Shown here: in pieces, positions 43,521 through 53,278 of the stretch
Layout: each line of letters opens with the position of its first letter
How positions within the stretch are numbered: the stretch's first letter is position 1
NCBI GenBank assembly: GCA_905182495.1
Contig: CAJJBU010000018.1
Span: forward strand, 60,584 to 124,583
Source of the DNA: Flavobacteriales bacterium UBA952
GTDB taxonomy: Bacteria; Bacteroidota; Bacteroidia; Flavobacteriales_D; Crocinitomicaceae
Direction: 5' to 3'
DNA: 64,000 nucleotides
Notes under the pieces: generated by a model
What the model was told of the DNA's origin: nothing
Database searches by the model: none
What the model saw: the letters and a program-made list of their open reading frames with translations, nothing else
Translations under genes and position numbers: made by a program

Positions 43521-45510
43521 CTATTTTTCTATTGACGATGTGGCTGTGTTCTTTTCATTCATGAGCATCAATACGCTGTTCTTTAAGGTTTCTAATTCCG
43601 CCTTTAAATTCTCGTAATTTCTATTTGATTCCTTTAGCTTGTTATTTTCTTTTTCTAGTACTTCAACTCTTTTGAGAAGTGCTTGAGTCGCAGATACATT
43701 TAGCATAGACACCGCCTCATAGTCGATCGTTCTAAAATCATCCACTTCACAGCCATATACGAAGACCTTTCCCGACACATTGAGATCGACTTTGAAGTGG
43801 TTTGAGTATGCTTCAGTGACATTTGCTATTTCTTCGTTATCCTCAAAAATCAATCGAACTCGATCTCCTTTTTCAAGTGTGTTTTCTAAGTGTATCTTTC
43901 CTGACTCGCAATTTGCCGGCTCATAAATATCTGGAATTATATTTGTGGATTTTGAAACAGCCTGAGGGTATATTGTCTCTAACTGCTGTGCAATTGCTTT
44001 TTTGATTGGTTTCGTTCCATGTGTAGGGTCGATCATATGGTAATCCGTAATTTCAATTTTGTTCAATATTTCGAGATCTTTTTTTGAGTCGGTCAAACCG
44101 TCGATGTTTTTAATGCGAGCATCGGAGATTGCATTGAACTCTCCCGCAACGACACGATGGGTAGCAAAAATACTGGTATTCAAATTTGCAGGTGCACCTA
44201 TTCCTGTATTCGGTCCTGTTGCGTAAAAGGTATAGTTTCCAAAAGGATCGGCGTAATATCCGTTTACATGAAGCAATCCTTGAGAGGGTGTATTTGTATT
44301 GATACCGACTCTTCCATTTCTAACCACTAAATCTTGTCCGGATGTTGCATTCGTAGGATCTGATGTCGTGATGAAAACAGCGTCAGAACCATTTAATTGA
44401 AGCCCATCCACAGTTGGTTCATACTTCAAGAAGTTATCTCCATCTGCCGCGTCTTTTATTTTGTATGCAAAGGGGTAGTTAATAGCTACATTGCCTTGAA
44501 CTTCTAATGCGGCTTGCGGAATAGAAGTTCCTATTCCAATATTTCCCCCTGAATTAAAAAGGTTGTTGTTGTCAACGGCCCATTCTGTACCGTTCCAAAA
44601 TGTTGTATTACCAATTGCAGTGCCATTTGGTAAAAGTCCGTCATCACCTGAAACACCTTGAATTCCTTGTATTCCTGGGTCTCCTTGAAGTCCTGGATCG
44701 CCCTGTATTCCTGGGTCTCCTTGAAGTCCTGGGTTGCCCTGTATTCCTTGGATTGCCTTGTATTCCTGGGTCTCCTTGAAGTCCTGGGTCGCCCTGTATT
44801 CCTGGATTGCCTTGTATTCCTGGGTCTCCTTGAAGTCCTGGGTCGCCCTGTATTCCTGGATTGCCTTGTATTCCTGGGTCTCCTTGAACCCCTGGGTCGC
44901 CCTGTATTCCTGGATTGCCTTGTATTCCTGGGTCTCCTTGAACCCCTGGGTCGCCCTGTATTCCTGGATTGCCTTGTATTCCTGGGTCTCCTTGAATCCC
45001 GGGGTCGCCCTGTATGCCTTGAGCGCCATCGGCACCGTTTATACCATCAATACCATTTGTGCCGTTCGTTCCAGCCTGGCCTTGTGGACCTGGATCTCCC
45101 TGCGGACCATTCCCTGCGGTCTTCGCATACAATGCATAAGGTACACTCATGAGCTCTTGCGTCCCGATAAGCTCATAGTCCATCCCGCCATTTTCATCTG
45201 CCGAAATTTCAATAAAATAGGGGCCGTTGGCCCAGTCGACAAGAGAGATGTCTCCGGATATGGGTGTCCCTTTTCCGATGATTAAGTTCACAAGACCAAA
45301 ATTATTTGTGGATTCAGTAAAAGATTCTTCGAAAACAATAGAACCACCAATTTCAGTTTGATAAATGGAAATTTTTAAGCCAACAGAAGTGTTTTCTAAT
45401 AGATTACCTGCGTTATCTCTTATTACAGCTTGGTAATTTACTCCTTCAGGCGCTTGGCCAAAGCATAGAAATTGAAGGCAAGTAAATGCAAATACAAAAA
45501 TATTTTTCAT
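43521..45510 (-). pseudogene. Collagen-repeat surface protein with S74-type chaperone end, frameshifted
   Basis: Two minus-strand frames together form one protein. The first (45510-44644) has a signal peptide (MKNIFVFAFTCLQFLCFGQ), a beta-domain (APEGVNYQAVIRDNAGNLL, common in secreted Bacteroidota proteins) and Gly-X-Y collagen-like repeats, then turns to nonsense after GDPGIQGN. The second, read from about 44745 to 43521, continues the repeats and leads into WNGTEWAVDNN, repeated NIGIGTSIPQAALEVQGN and RVGINTNTPSQG segments, and SDARIKNIDGL...IAQQLETIYPQAV, a Peptidase_S74-like intramolecular chaperone, ending in a coiled coil. One extra T at 44748-44749 (plus strand) breaks the frame inside a repeat unit; every other unit reads CCTGGATT there. 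It may be a sequencing error, a phase-variable switch or a true pseudogene. Confidence 0.8.
44697..45020. repeat. 54-bp tandem repeat encoding collagen-like Gly-X-Y
   Basis: Units start (at GATTGC on plus) at 44751, 44805, 44859, 44913 and 44967, exactly 54 bases apart. Each encodes 18 residues of the type GIQGDPGLQGDPGIQGNP. Units differ only in a few bases (Leu or Val versions). Partial units flank both sides. High identity makes the region prone to copy-number change and to assembly collapse. The length is a multiple of three, so several antisense and shifted frames stay open through it. Confidence 0.92.
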
Positions 45511-45645
45511 TGGTGTTGATTTAATTTGATTCTTATCCAAGTTTTAACAACAAATAAATGTCAAAAATCAGGATGATTTAAAAGTACGGATATTTTATAA
45601 AATCATTTAGATAAAATGATACTTACATGCACAGGATTATAATTT

Positions 45646-47223
45646 TTAGGACAGTTGATCAGAGACCAGCTTATAGGTGGGGTCCTCAACAACATTCACG
45701 TCAATTATTTTTTCCGCATTTTTAAGCAGCCTAGTACAGTCTTTACTGAGGTGCTTTAGTTGAATTTTCTTACCCGCCTCTTTATAGCGTTCGGTGAGCT
45801 TGTTAAGTGTCTCAATAGCTGACATATCAACCACGCGGCTTTCGGCGAAATCTATAATCACTTCTTTAGGGTCGTTTTTTACATCGAATTTTTCGGTAAA
45901 GACCGAAACGGAGCCAAAAAATAACGGACCATAAATTTCATAGTGCTTCACACCATTTTTATCAATGTGTTTCCGCGCTCGAATTCTTTTTGCATTATCC
46001 CATGAAAACACGAGTGCCGCAATCACAACGCCTAAAAGAACTGCTAGAGCTAAATTATGCAATAGCACTGTGATCATTGTCACGGCAAGCATCACCATGA
46101 CGTCTGACTTCGGCATTCTATTAAAGGTCTTGAAGCTTGCCCATTCAAAGGTTCCAATAGCTACCATAATCATTAAACCTGTCAAGGCAGCCATAGGCAG
46201 TTTTTCAATAAGGCTTGAACCAAACATGATAAATACGAGTAACATAATAGCGGCAACAATTCCTGACAACCGTGCTCTTGCGCCCGAAGAAATATTGATT
46301 AAGCTCTGTCCAATCATAGCGCATCCTCCCATTCCAGAGAGCAGTCCAGAAAGTATGTTTGCTGCGCCTTGCGCAACAGCTTCTTTGTTTCCTCTGCCAC
46401 GAGTTTGGGTTATTTCGTCAATAATATTTAGTGTCAGTAAGCTTTCAATAAGCCCAACACCTGCAACGATTATTGAATAAGGAAAAATCAACTTAAGAGT
46501 GTCCCAATTAAAGGGGATATTAGGGATGTTAAATGGAGGAAAGCCACCTTCAATTGATGCGATGTCACCTACTGTAGTCGTAGAGATGTCCAAGAAGTAA
46601 ACCAATGCAAATACGGAAACGATAGCAGTTAATGCTGCTGGAATCACCTTTGTGAGTTTAGGTAACCCCCAAATAATCACCATGGCAAAAAGTACTAAGC
46701 CAAGAAAGGTGAATAACTCTCGACCTTGCATCCAAGGTGCATTTGGGTCTGTGCTATCTGTTGTAAATTGGCTAAGCTGGGATAAAAATATAATAATTGC
46801 CAAACCATTGACAAATCCAAAAATTACAGGTTGAGGCACCAATCGCATGAACTTGCCAAGTTTAAGGACTCCTGCTACGATTTGAATAAGGCCTGCAACA
46901 ACCACTGTCGCAAAAACATATTGTGTGATTTCATCTACGGTTATATTTGGATTTATTTGTTTTAGGGTAGTTACCAATCCGAAGAAAACAACAGCAATAG
47001 CTCCTGTGGCTCCAGAAATCATGCCTGGACGCCCACCAAAAATCGACGTAACAATTCCCATGATAAAGGCAGCATATAGTCCAGTCAAAGGAGATAGTCC
47101 AGCGATTAGGGCAAAGGCGACAGCTTCTGGTATTAATGCCATTGCGACAGTTAATCCTGAAAGAACCTCTGTTTTGTAATTCACTTTTTGTTTAAGATCG
47201 AAAAGGTTGAAGTATTTATGCAT
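45646..47223 (-). CDS. SulP-family anion transporter with STAS domain
   Basis: 525 residues. The membrane part (~1-410) has the SulP signature GLTVAMALIPEAVAFALIAG near residue 25, SIFGGRPGMISGATGA, then GLIESLLTLNIIDEITQTRG and a QGAANILSGLLSGMGGCAMIGQS segment. The C-terminal cytoplasmic STAS domain (~430-525) has EVIIDFAESRVVDMSAIETL. Members carry sulfate, bicarbonate or other anions with Na+ or H+ across the inner membrane. The absence of sulfate-assimilation genes and of a fused carbonic anhydrase leaves the ion open. It has its own promoter box. Confidence 0.93.
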   Translation of the reverse strand: MHKYFNLFDLKQKVNYKTEVLSGLTVAMALIPEAVAFALIAGLSPLTGLYAAFIMGIVTSIFGGRPGMISGATGAIAVVFFGLVTTLKQINPNITVDEITQYVFATVVVAGLIQIVAGVLKLGKFMRLVPQPVIFGFVNGLAIIIFLSQLSQFTTDSTDPNAPWMQGRELFTFLGLVLFAMVIIWGLPKLTKVIPAALTAIVSVFALVYFLDISTTTVGDIASIEGGFPPFNIPNIPFNWDTLKLIFPYSIIVAGVGLIESLLTLNIIDEITQTRGRGNKEAVAQGAANILSGLLSGMGGCAMIGQSLINISSGARARLSGIVAAIMLLVFIMFGSSLIEKLPMAALTGLMIMVAIGTFEWASFKTFNRMPKSDVMVMLAVTMITVLLHNLALAVLLGVVIAALVFSWDNAKRIRARKHIDKNGVKHYEIYGPLFFGSVSVFTEKFDVKNDPKEVIIDFAESRVVDMSAIETLNKLTERYKEAGKKIQLKHLSKDCTRLLKNAEKIIDVNVVEDPTYKLVSDQLS

Positions 47224-47262
47224 AGTGATTCAATTCGTCTGAATTTTAGTTTTAAAAGGTTG

Positions 47263-47270
47263 CAAAAATA
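47263..47270 (-). promoter_or_regulatory. Promoter -7 box for the SulP gene
   Basis: TATTTTTG on the minus strand matches TAnnTTTG exactly, 39 bases before the ATG, in the divergent gap with the ABC-F gene. No good -33 element was found. Confidence 0.4.
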
Positions 47271-47337
47271 CCAATTAATAAAGGTTTCAGCGTGTTTTAC
47301 GGAACTATTCTCCTAAATTCGCAAATTAGAAAAATAT

Positions 47338-49209
47338 ATGAACTTCCTTTCCGTAGAAAATTTAACCAAATCATTTGGCGACAGAGTCTTGTTCTCCGAT
47401 GTTACATTTGGTATTGACCAAGGGCAAAAAGTAGCCATTGTTGCTAAAAATGGCGCTGGTAAAACCACCTTGCTTAATTGCTTAATGGACAAGGAGTCTA
47501 TTGATCGAGGTAATATTGTTTTTCGAAACGGTATTAAGGTTGCATTTATGGAGCAGGCAGAAAACTTGCCATCTGACAAGACCATCTATGACGTGATCTA
47601 CGACCATAGCTCTCCAAAACTTAGATTGATTAAATCATATAATGAAGCCCTTGAAAGGAACGATGAAAAAGCACTTTCTAATCTATTTCAAGAATTAACA
47701 GATTTAGATGCTTGGGACCTGGAAAGTCAGGTGCAACAATTCCTTTCTGTTTTTAAGCTTGAAGATCCAAATCAGAAAATCGGATCTCTCTCGGGCGGAC
47801 AAAAAAAGAGAGTGACGCTCATAAAAGTTTTACTTTCAGATGCTGATTTTTTACTTTTAGATGAACCAACGAATCACTTGGATTTAGATATGATTGAATG
47901 GTTGGAAAGCTACTTGTCTAATTCCAAATCTACATTGTTAATGGTGACTCATGACAGGTATTTCTTAGAGGTGGTTTGTGATTCTATTCTTGAGCTATCA
48001 AATGAAACTCTTTTTAAGTACAAAGGGAATTTTTCTTATTATTTAGAAAAAAAGGCAGAGCGTGAAGACCAACTTCAATCGACTGTGGAAAAAGCAAGAA
48101 ATACCTTTAGAAAAGAGTTAGACTGGATTCGAAGACAACCCAAAGCGAGGGGGACTAAACAAAAAGCGCGAATCGATTCTTTTCATGATGTAAAAAAGGT
48201 GGCGTCAACTAATTTAACGGAGACTGAATTGGAGCTTCCTGTTAAGATGGAACGATTAGGATCTAAAATTGCGGAGTTTCATAAAGTATCAAAATCTTTT
48301 GGCCAAAAGAAGATATTGGAAAACTTCTCTTATAATGTTCAACGGAAGGAAAGACTAGGTATTGTAGGGAAAAATGGCACTGGAAAAACAACGTTTTTAA
48401 AAATGTTGTTGGGTGATGAACCCATAGATAATGGCAAAGTTATTTTGGGTGAAACTGTGGTCTTTGGCCATTTTAGTCAGGAGCTGAAGCCTGTTGATCC
48501 CGATTATAAGGTGATTGATGTTGTAAAAGAGGTTGCGGAATTTATACCCTTAGAAAAAGGCAAGCAGCTATCAGCAGCCCAACTATTAGAACGTTTCTTG
48601 TTTCCGAGAAGCATGCATTATAATTTTGTGAGAAAACTGAGTGGGGGAGAACGTAGGAGGTTGAAACTACTTAGGGTGCTCATGGCAAACCCTAACTTCT
48701 TAATCCTTGATGAGCCAACAAATGATTTAGATATTTTTGCCATGGCTGTGCTTGAAGAGTATTTGAGAGGCTTCCAAGGTTGTTTAATTGTTGTTTCGCA
48801 TGACCGTTACTTTATGGACAAGATGGTAGATCATTTATTTGTTTTTGAAGAAAATGCTAAAATTGCTGATGTCATCGGGAATTATACGGTATATCGAAAG
48901 AGTCAAAAAGAAGCCCTCAAGTCAAAGTCAAATAAGTCGACGGACCGAAATAGTGCGCCTAAACAAAAACGAACAAAAGAAAATACGTCGGACAAGACGA
49001 AGTTGAACTTTAAAGAGAAAGTCGAGTTTGAGAATTTAGAGAGGGATATCGAAAGTTTGGAAGCTAAGAAGCTTAAGTATAGCCAAGAATTGTCGGATGG
49101 TCAGATAGGAGGGCATCAATTATTCGAGTTAGGGAATAAATTGGCCGCAGTTGTTGAAAAAATAGAATCTAAAACGAATCGATGGTTAGAGCTTTCGGAG
49201 TACCAATAA
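47338..49209 (+). CDS. ABC-F family ATPase (Uup-like)
   Basis: 623 residues with two ATP-binding cassettes and no membrane domain. Walker A motifs are AKNGAGKTTLL (~38) and GKNGTGKTTFL (~346); signature motifs are GSLSGGQKKRVTL and KLSGGERRRLKLL; Walker B segments are FLLLDEPTNHLDL and FLILDEPTNDLDI. A charged linker lies between the cassettes, and a Lys/Glu-rich coiled-coil tail (~530-623) matches the Uup type. ABC-F proteins act on ribosomes, often rescuing stalled translation; Uup also affects DNA recombination intermediates. Which role applies is not visible. It starts 114 bases from the divergent SulP gene; TAAATTCG at 47315-47322 is a near-match promoter box. Confidence 0.93.
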   Translation: MNFLSVENLTKSFGDRVLFSDVTFGIDQGQKVAIVAKNGAGKTTLLNCLMDKESIDRGNIVFRNGIKVAFMEQAENLPSDKTIYDVIYDHSSPKLRLIKSYNEALERNDEKALSNLFQELTDLDAWDLESQVQQFLSVFKLEDPNQKIGSLSGGQKKRVTLIKVLLSDADFLLLDEPTNHLDLDMIEWLESYLSNSKSTLLMVTHDRYFLEVVCDSILELSNETLFKYKGNFSYYLEKKAEREDQLQSTVEKARNTFRKELDWIRRQPKARGTKQKARIDSFHDVKKVASTNLTETELELPVKMERLGSKIAEFHKVSKSFGQKKILENFSYNVQRKERLGIVGKNGTGKTTFLKMLLGDEPIDNGKVILGETVVFGHFSQELKPVDPDYKVIDVVKEVAEFIPLEKGKQLSAAQLLERFLFPRSMHYNFVRKLSGGERRRLKLLRVLMANPNFLILDEPTNDLDIFAMAVLEEYLRGFQGCLIVVSHDRYFMDKMVDHLFVFEENAKIADVIGNYTVYRKSQKEALKSKSNKSTDRNSAPKQKRTKENTSDKTKLNFKEKVEFENLERDIESLEAKKLKYSQELSDGQIGGHQLFELGNKLAAVVEKIESKTNRWLELSEYQ

Positions 49210-49424
49210 GCCAATAGTCTAAGTGATACGTAAACAATTGTTATTCAACGAAACGCAGGCTTGAGCGTCATTGAATTTTTTGTATCTTTATGATTAGCTA
49301 AACTAAAACACCATTAAAGTATATCTATTGCAATATAAATTTTCAATTAATTTGAGAATTTTGCGTCGTGGATGCAACCTTTTCTATGTGTTGTATGTCT
49401 TAGTGGTATAAGAAATTGTTAAAA

Positions 49425-51185
49425 GTGAAAAAGACAGATTTAAATTCATACATAATATCGAGTTCAAGGTTTTTTGCCCTGGGCGCTTTTATGTTCTTTT
49501 TCTCCATGGTTTCGTGGTCTGCAGTTTATACTTCAATCGCTGATGGGAGTTACAATGATTGCTCTATTTGGGATAATGGGTGCCCAGGTAATCTTATTCC
49601 AGTGGGAGACACGGTTGTAATTAATAATGTTGTTGGTGTTTCTTCACCAATGACTATCAGAGGTGTCCTTATTATAAATGGTTCTGGTTCATTAGCCACC
49701 TCGAACTATGCTGAAATCTCAGAGACGGGTACAATGATTAATGATGGTGATTTTGTTTGTAATGCAGAGTTTGAAATCAATGGTTATTTTTATCAATCCG
49801 GTTTAGCTACCATACAATATCTACACAATGATGGTTATTTGTGCAACTCCGGAACAATTAATATTTCCGACAGAGTGTTCAATCACGGAGGTACAATTGA
49901 ATGCGATGGCAATATATATACCTGTGAATTAGATATGGAAAATAACATCAGTGCTTTAGCAGTAACTGGATCGGCAGGTTCTTCGATCGCTGGTCAAGAT
50001 GTATGTTGTAACGCGGGAGGTCCATCAAACCCTTTCGATGATTTAGAAGATGATTGGTTAATTGATTCTGCTTCTGTTGCTATTTGTGTGTTGCCTCTAA
50101 TCCCAAATGCCGGTGATGACGGTATTACATCGATATGTAATTTCGCAGGTTCTTCAATAGACTTAAATACGCTCTTATCTGAAAACACGGGAGGGGTTTT
50201 TTCTGAATTGACGAATTCAGGTTCATTTGATGTTGCTACGGCTGTTCTGAATACGGATGGTTTAACTAGTGGCGATTACAATTTTATTTATGTTGCTTCA
50301 GGCTTCAATTCAACATCTGACACGTCTTATTTTTATATTTCAGTAGCTGAAGTCTTAACTTCATCTGAATCCATTTCACTGTGTGTCAATCAACTCCCTT
50401 ATGATTGGAATGGGATGTCTTTAACTGAGGCGGGTGAGCAAACCATTGTACTCTCGAGTAGTATTTCAGGTTGTGATTCTATTGCTACTTTAAATTTATT
50501 TGTAAATGCCATTCCTACAAGCTCGACTGATACTCTTGTCTGTGGCTCTCAATTTCCATTTACTTGGAATGGCAGTCTGATTGCAATAGAAGGCTCTCAA
50601 GCAGTTACTTTGGTTAGTAGCTTTGGATGTGATTCTATCGCAACACTCAATGTATCGATCGAACAACTTTCTACTCCTATCATTGATTTTAGTGGTCCAG
50701 TTTCTTGTCCCAAAGACTTGGTTTATTTTTCAGTGGATGAAGAGCCTAATGCAATCTATTATTGGACTGGCCCACAGGGCTTCGCATCAAATGAAACAAG
50801 TTATGAGTTTGAACTCAATCAAGATATGATGGGTACTTATAGCGTGTATTATACCTTAAACTCTTGTGTGTCAGAAGAGGATTCTATTGATTTAGAAATT
50901 GAAAATATCTTTGATCTTATCGAATTCAAGTTTCCAAACGTAATCACTCCTAATGGTGATAATGTCAATGATCAAATAGATATTGAAAATTATGTTGGAT
51001 ATTGTTCTGATTTCCTTCTTACTATCCGCGATCGATGGGGTAACGAAGTATTTCAGCAAGAAAGAAGCGAGCCTTCTTTCAAGGGTGACTCTGTTGATGG
51101 CAGAGAGTTACCGGAGGGTGTGTATTTCTACAAATTCTCATATAATGAAGGAGATGTCTCTGGATTTATACATATCGTAAGATAA
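49425..51185 (+). CDS. Large surface protein with T9SS type B (CHU_C) sorting domain
   Basis: About 586 residues if started at the GTG at 49425; a TTG at 49416 is the alternative, and no ATG fits before the signal peptide (FFALGAFMFFFSMVSWS). The N-terminal part has a run of short beta-repeats with spaced glycines (GVLIINGSGSLATSNYAEIS and following), resembling a beta-helix. Two repeats of about 70 residues follow, each ending CDSIATLN. The C-terminal ~90 residues are a type B sorting domain: FPNVITPNGDNVNDQIDIE, IRDRWGNEVF, and LPEGVYFYKFSYNEG near the end. It should be exported through the T9SS and anchored or released at the surface. No enzymatic motif was seen. Confidence 0.85.
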   Translation: MKKTDLNSYIISSSRFFALGAFMFFFSMVSWSAVYTSIADGSYNDCSIWDNGCPGNLIPVGDTVVINNVVGVSSPMTIRGVLIINGSGSLATSNYAEISETGTMINDGDFVCNAEFEINGYFYQSGLATIQYLHNDGYLCNSGTINISDRVFNHGGTIECDGNIYTCELDMENNISALAVTGSAGSSIAGQDVCCNAGGPSNPFDDLEDDWLIDSASVAICVLPLIPNAGDDGITSICNFAGSSIDLNTLLSENTGGVFSELTNSGSFDVATAVLNTDGLTSGDYNFIYVASGFNSTSDTSYFYISVAEVLTSSESISLCVNQLPYDWNGMSLTEAGEQTIVLSSSISGCDSIATLNLFVNAIPTSSTDTLVCGSQFPFTWNGSLIAIEGSQAVTLVSSFGCDSIATLNVSIEQLSTPIIDFSGPVSCPKDLVYFSVDEEPNAIYYWTGPQGFASNETSYEFELNQDMMGTYSVYYTLNSCVSEEDSIDLEIENIFDLIEFKFPNVITPNGDNVNDQIDIENYVGYCSDFLLTIRDRWGNEVFQQERSEPSFKGDSVDGRELPEGVYFYKFSYNEGDVSGFIHIVR

Positions 51186-51292
51186 TCTTATTTAAGTTTC
51201 TCATTATTTGTTTATATTTAGTGCAACTTTTAAAGGTTGTTATTTGTCTATATAGTATAGTGTATAAAGCAATTCAATTAGTTTGTTTCTCA

Positions 51293-53278
51293 ATGATGCG
51301 GAGATTTCCATCTCCTTTTATTTCGATTATTCTATTTTTTCTTTTTCTTTCGCCGATAGCACTCACTCAAAACTCCATGAATACCGAAGGGTTTGGCCAG
51401 AAATGGGTGAATATTAATGATGTTGATGTAAGTCTAGATCAAATAACCGTTGAAGCTTTTATAACGCGTCAGAATAATATGAATATCGTATCCAAGCATG
51501 ATGGTACTACGGATTGCAATTATTTATTACGACCTAATAGTTTTCAGATTTCTACAACCGACGGTTTCTTTATTTGTCTAAATACTTTTCCGTTAACAAC
51601 AAATACCTGGTACCATGTTGCTGGAACCTATGATGGATCTTTTGTTAGGTATTATGTTGATGGTTGTTTGGTAAATGAAATCGCGGCATCCGGTGAATTG
51701 ATTACGAATAGTTGGGATGCGGCAATCGGTACCAAATCTAATTGGCCAAATGGTCCAGAACAATTTCGAGGAAAGATTGACGAGGTAAGAATCTGGAATG
51801 AAGCGCGTAGCGATTTACAGTTACGCTTAAATATGAACACCCTCATTAATCCAACTGGGGAGCCTCAGCTAATCGCGTATTATAAAATGGATAATAGTTA
51901 TAATAATATTCAAGGTACTTCCTCGTTTAATGGATCTCCAGTGGGTAGCCCAATATTTGATGTGGAACACCCATTGTTTATTCCATTTTCTGTAATTTCT
52001 ATTCAAAGTACAGATTTATCTTGTTTTGAATCATCTGACGGTACTATAAATGTTATAGCAACCGGTGACAATCTTGAATTCTCCTTAGATGGGACCAATT
52101 ATACTAATAGTCCTGAATTCTTAGGTTTAACGGCAGGGTCATACACGGTTTACTCACGCTCTGGCGCTTGTGAAGAAAGTCAAACTGTTGTGTTAATTGA
52201 ACCAGATGATATCCCTACGCCAGAAATATTTATCAGTGATCCCATTTGTTCGACAGACACCCTTTTCTTATCTACAGCGCAAGTTCCAGGTGCTAATTAT
52301 TTTTGGGATGGACCTAATGGTTTTAGCTCGGTAGATTTTGAAGTAGCAATTCCGGACCTAGATATGATCAATTCGGGTGCGTATTCTATTTATTTAGAGC
52401 TTGATGGATGTTATAGTGATACTGTTACAGAAGATGTTGTTGTAAACCAGTCTTATGATATTAGTTTGATTGACACCATATGTTCAAATGACACTTTTAC
52501 GTTTGGTCCTCAAGAATTGAATATTTCCGGGAACTACATTCAAAATCTTCAGACCGCCGCGGGTTGCGATTCTATAGTGCAGCTTGATTTGACTGTAAAT
52601 CCAGCATATAGCTCTGTGATCGATACGAGTATATGCGAAGGCGAATCAATATTATTTGAGGGCTTGGAAATGACAATGACTGGCACCTATCCCTTTAATC
52701 TATTCACAAGTTTAGGTTGCGATTCGATTATAACCTATGAATTGATTGTTCACCCTATACCATCAGCACCTTTATTAAACGCTAATAGCCCATTATCTTG
52801 CCCAGGAGATTCTTATGAAGTGATTATAAGTATCGTTCCAGATGCGTCTTATTTGTGGACCGGTCCAAATGCTTTTACATCCGACGTCTCAGACATAACA
52901 TTTGAAGCTGCTATTGAAGATATGGGTGTTTACAGCGTAACGGCTACCTTGAATGGTTGTGTGTCTCCAAGTTCGGAAACTGAACTTTCGATAATAAATA
53001 TTTATTCGTTTGATGATTTTGATTTACCGAACGTGTTGACGCCTAATAATGATGGAGCGAATGATGTTTTTGATTTAGAATCTTATTTTAAGACATGTCA
53101 GCCGTATGAGGTGGTATTTTTCGACAGGTGGGGAATAGTTGTATACCAGCATCGCCAAAATGAAATTCCTTTTTCTGGTCGATCTATGGATGGTTCAGAG
53201 TTAATGGACGGGGTCTATCTTTTTAAAATCAACCTAGAAGAAGGTATTAAACATGGTTTTGTTCATCTATTGAGATAA
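51293..53278 (+). CDS. LamG-domain surface protein with T9SS type B sorting domain
   Basis: 661 residues from the ATG at 51293, which gives a clean signal peptide (FISIILFFLFLSPIALTQ); the frame is open from a GTG at 51221. A concanavalin-A-like/LamG domain (~20-215) shows WYHVAGTYDGSFVRYYVDGC and GKIDEVRIWNEARS, features of carbohydrate- or protein-binding jelly rolls. Ig-like and CDSI-type repeats follow (~240-560), then the type B sorting domain with LPNVLTPNNDGANDVFDLE and FFDRWGIVVYQ, ending GFVHLLR. The paralogous gene lies just upstream with the same tail. A probable T9SS client. It ends directly against the convergent HAD gene. Confidence 0.87.
   Translation: MMRRFPSPFISIILFFLFLSPIALTQNSMNTEGFGQKWVNINDVDVSLDQITVEAFITRQNNMNIVSKHDGTTDCNYLLRPNSFQISTTDGFFICLNTFPLTTNTWYHVAGTYDGSFVRYYVDGCLVNEIAASGELITNSWDAAIGTKSNWPNGPEQFRGKIDEVRIWNEARSDLQLRLNMNTLINPTGEPQLIAYYKMDNSYNNIQGTSSFNGSPVGSPIFDVEHPLFIPFSVISIQSTDLSCFESSDGTINVIATGDNLEFSLDGTNYTNSPEFLGLTAGSYTVYSRSGACEESQTVVLIEPDDIPTPEIFISDPICSTDTLFLSTAQVPGANYFWDGPNGFSSVDFEVAIPDLDMINSGAYSIYLELDGCYSDTVTEDVVVNQSYDISLIDTICSNDTFTFGPQELNISGNYIQNLQTAAGCDSIVQLDLTVNPAYSSVIDTSICEGESILFEGLEMTMTGTYPFNLFTSLGCDSIITYELIVHPIPSAPLLNANSPLSCPGDSYEVIISIVPDASYLWTGPNAFTSDVSDITFEAAIEDMGVYSVTATLNGCVSPSSETELSIINIYSFDDFDLPNVLTPNNDGANDVFDLESYFKTCQPYEVVFFDRWGIVVYQHRQNEIPFSGRSMDGSELMDGVYLFKINLEEGIKHGFVHLLR

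Noticed and set aside
44751..45035. Alternative N-terminus of the downstream collagen frame (MPMALKAYRATPGFKE...)
   Set aside because: This stretch is the same repeat read one base off; it lacks a signal peptide, whereas the other frame provides one, so the frameshift explanation is better.
44658..45285. Long open frames on the plus strand through the collagen-like region
   Set aside because: They are antisense shadows kept open by a 54-bp repeat whose length is a multiple of three; the encoded sequences are low-complexity (Ser/Trp/Leu repeats) with no start context.
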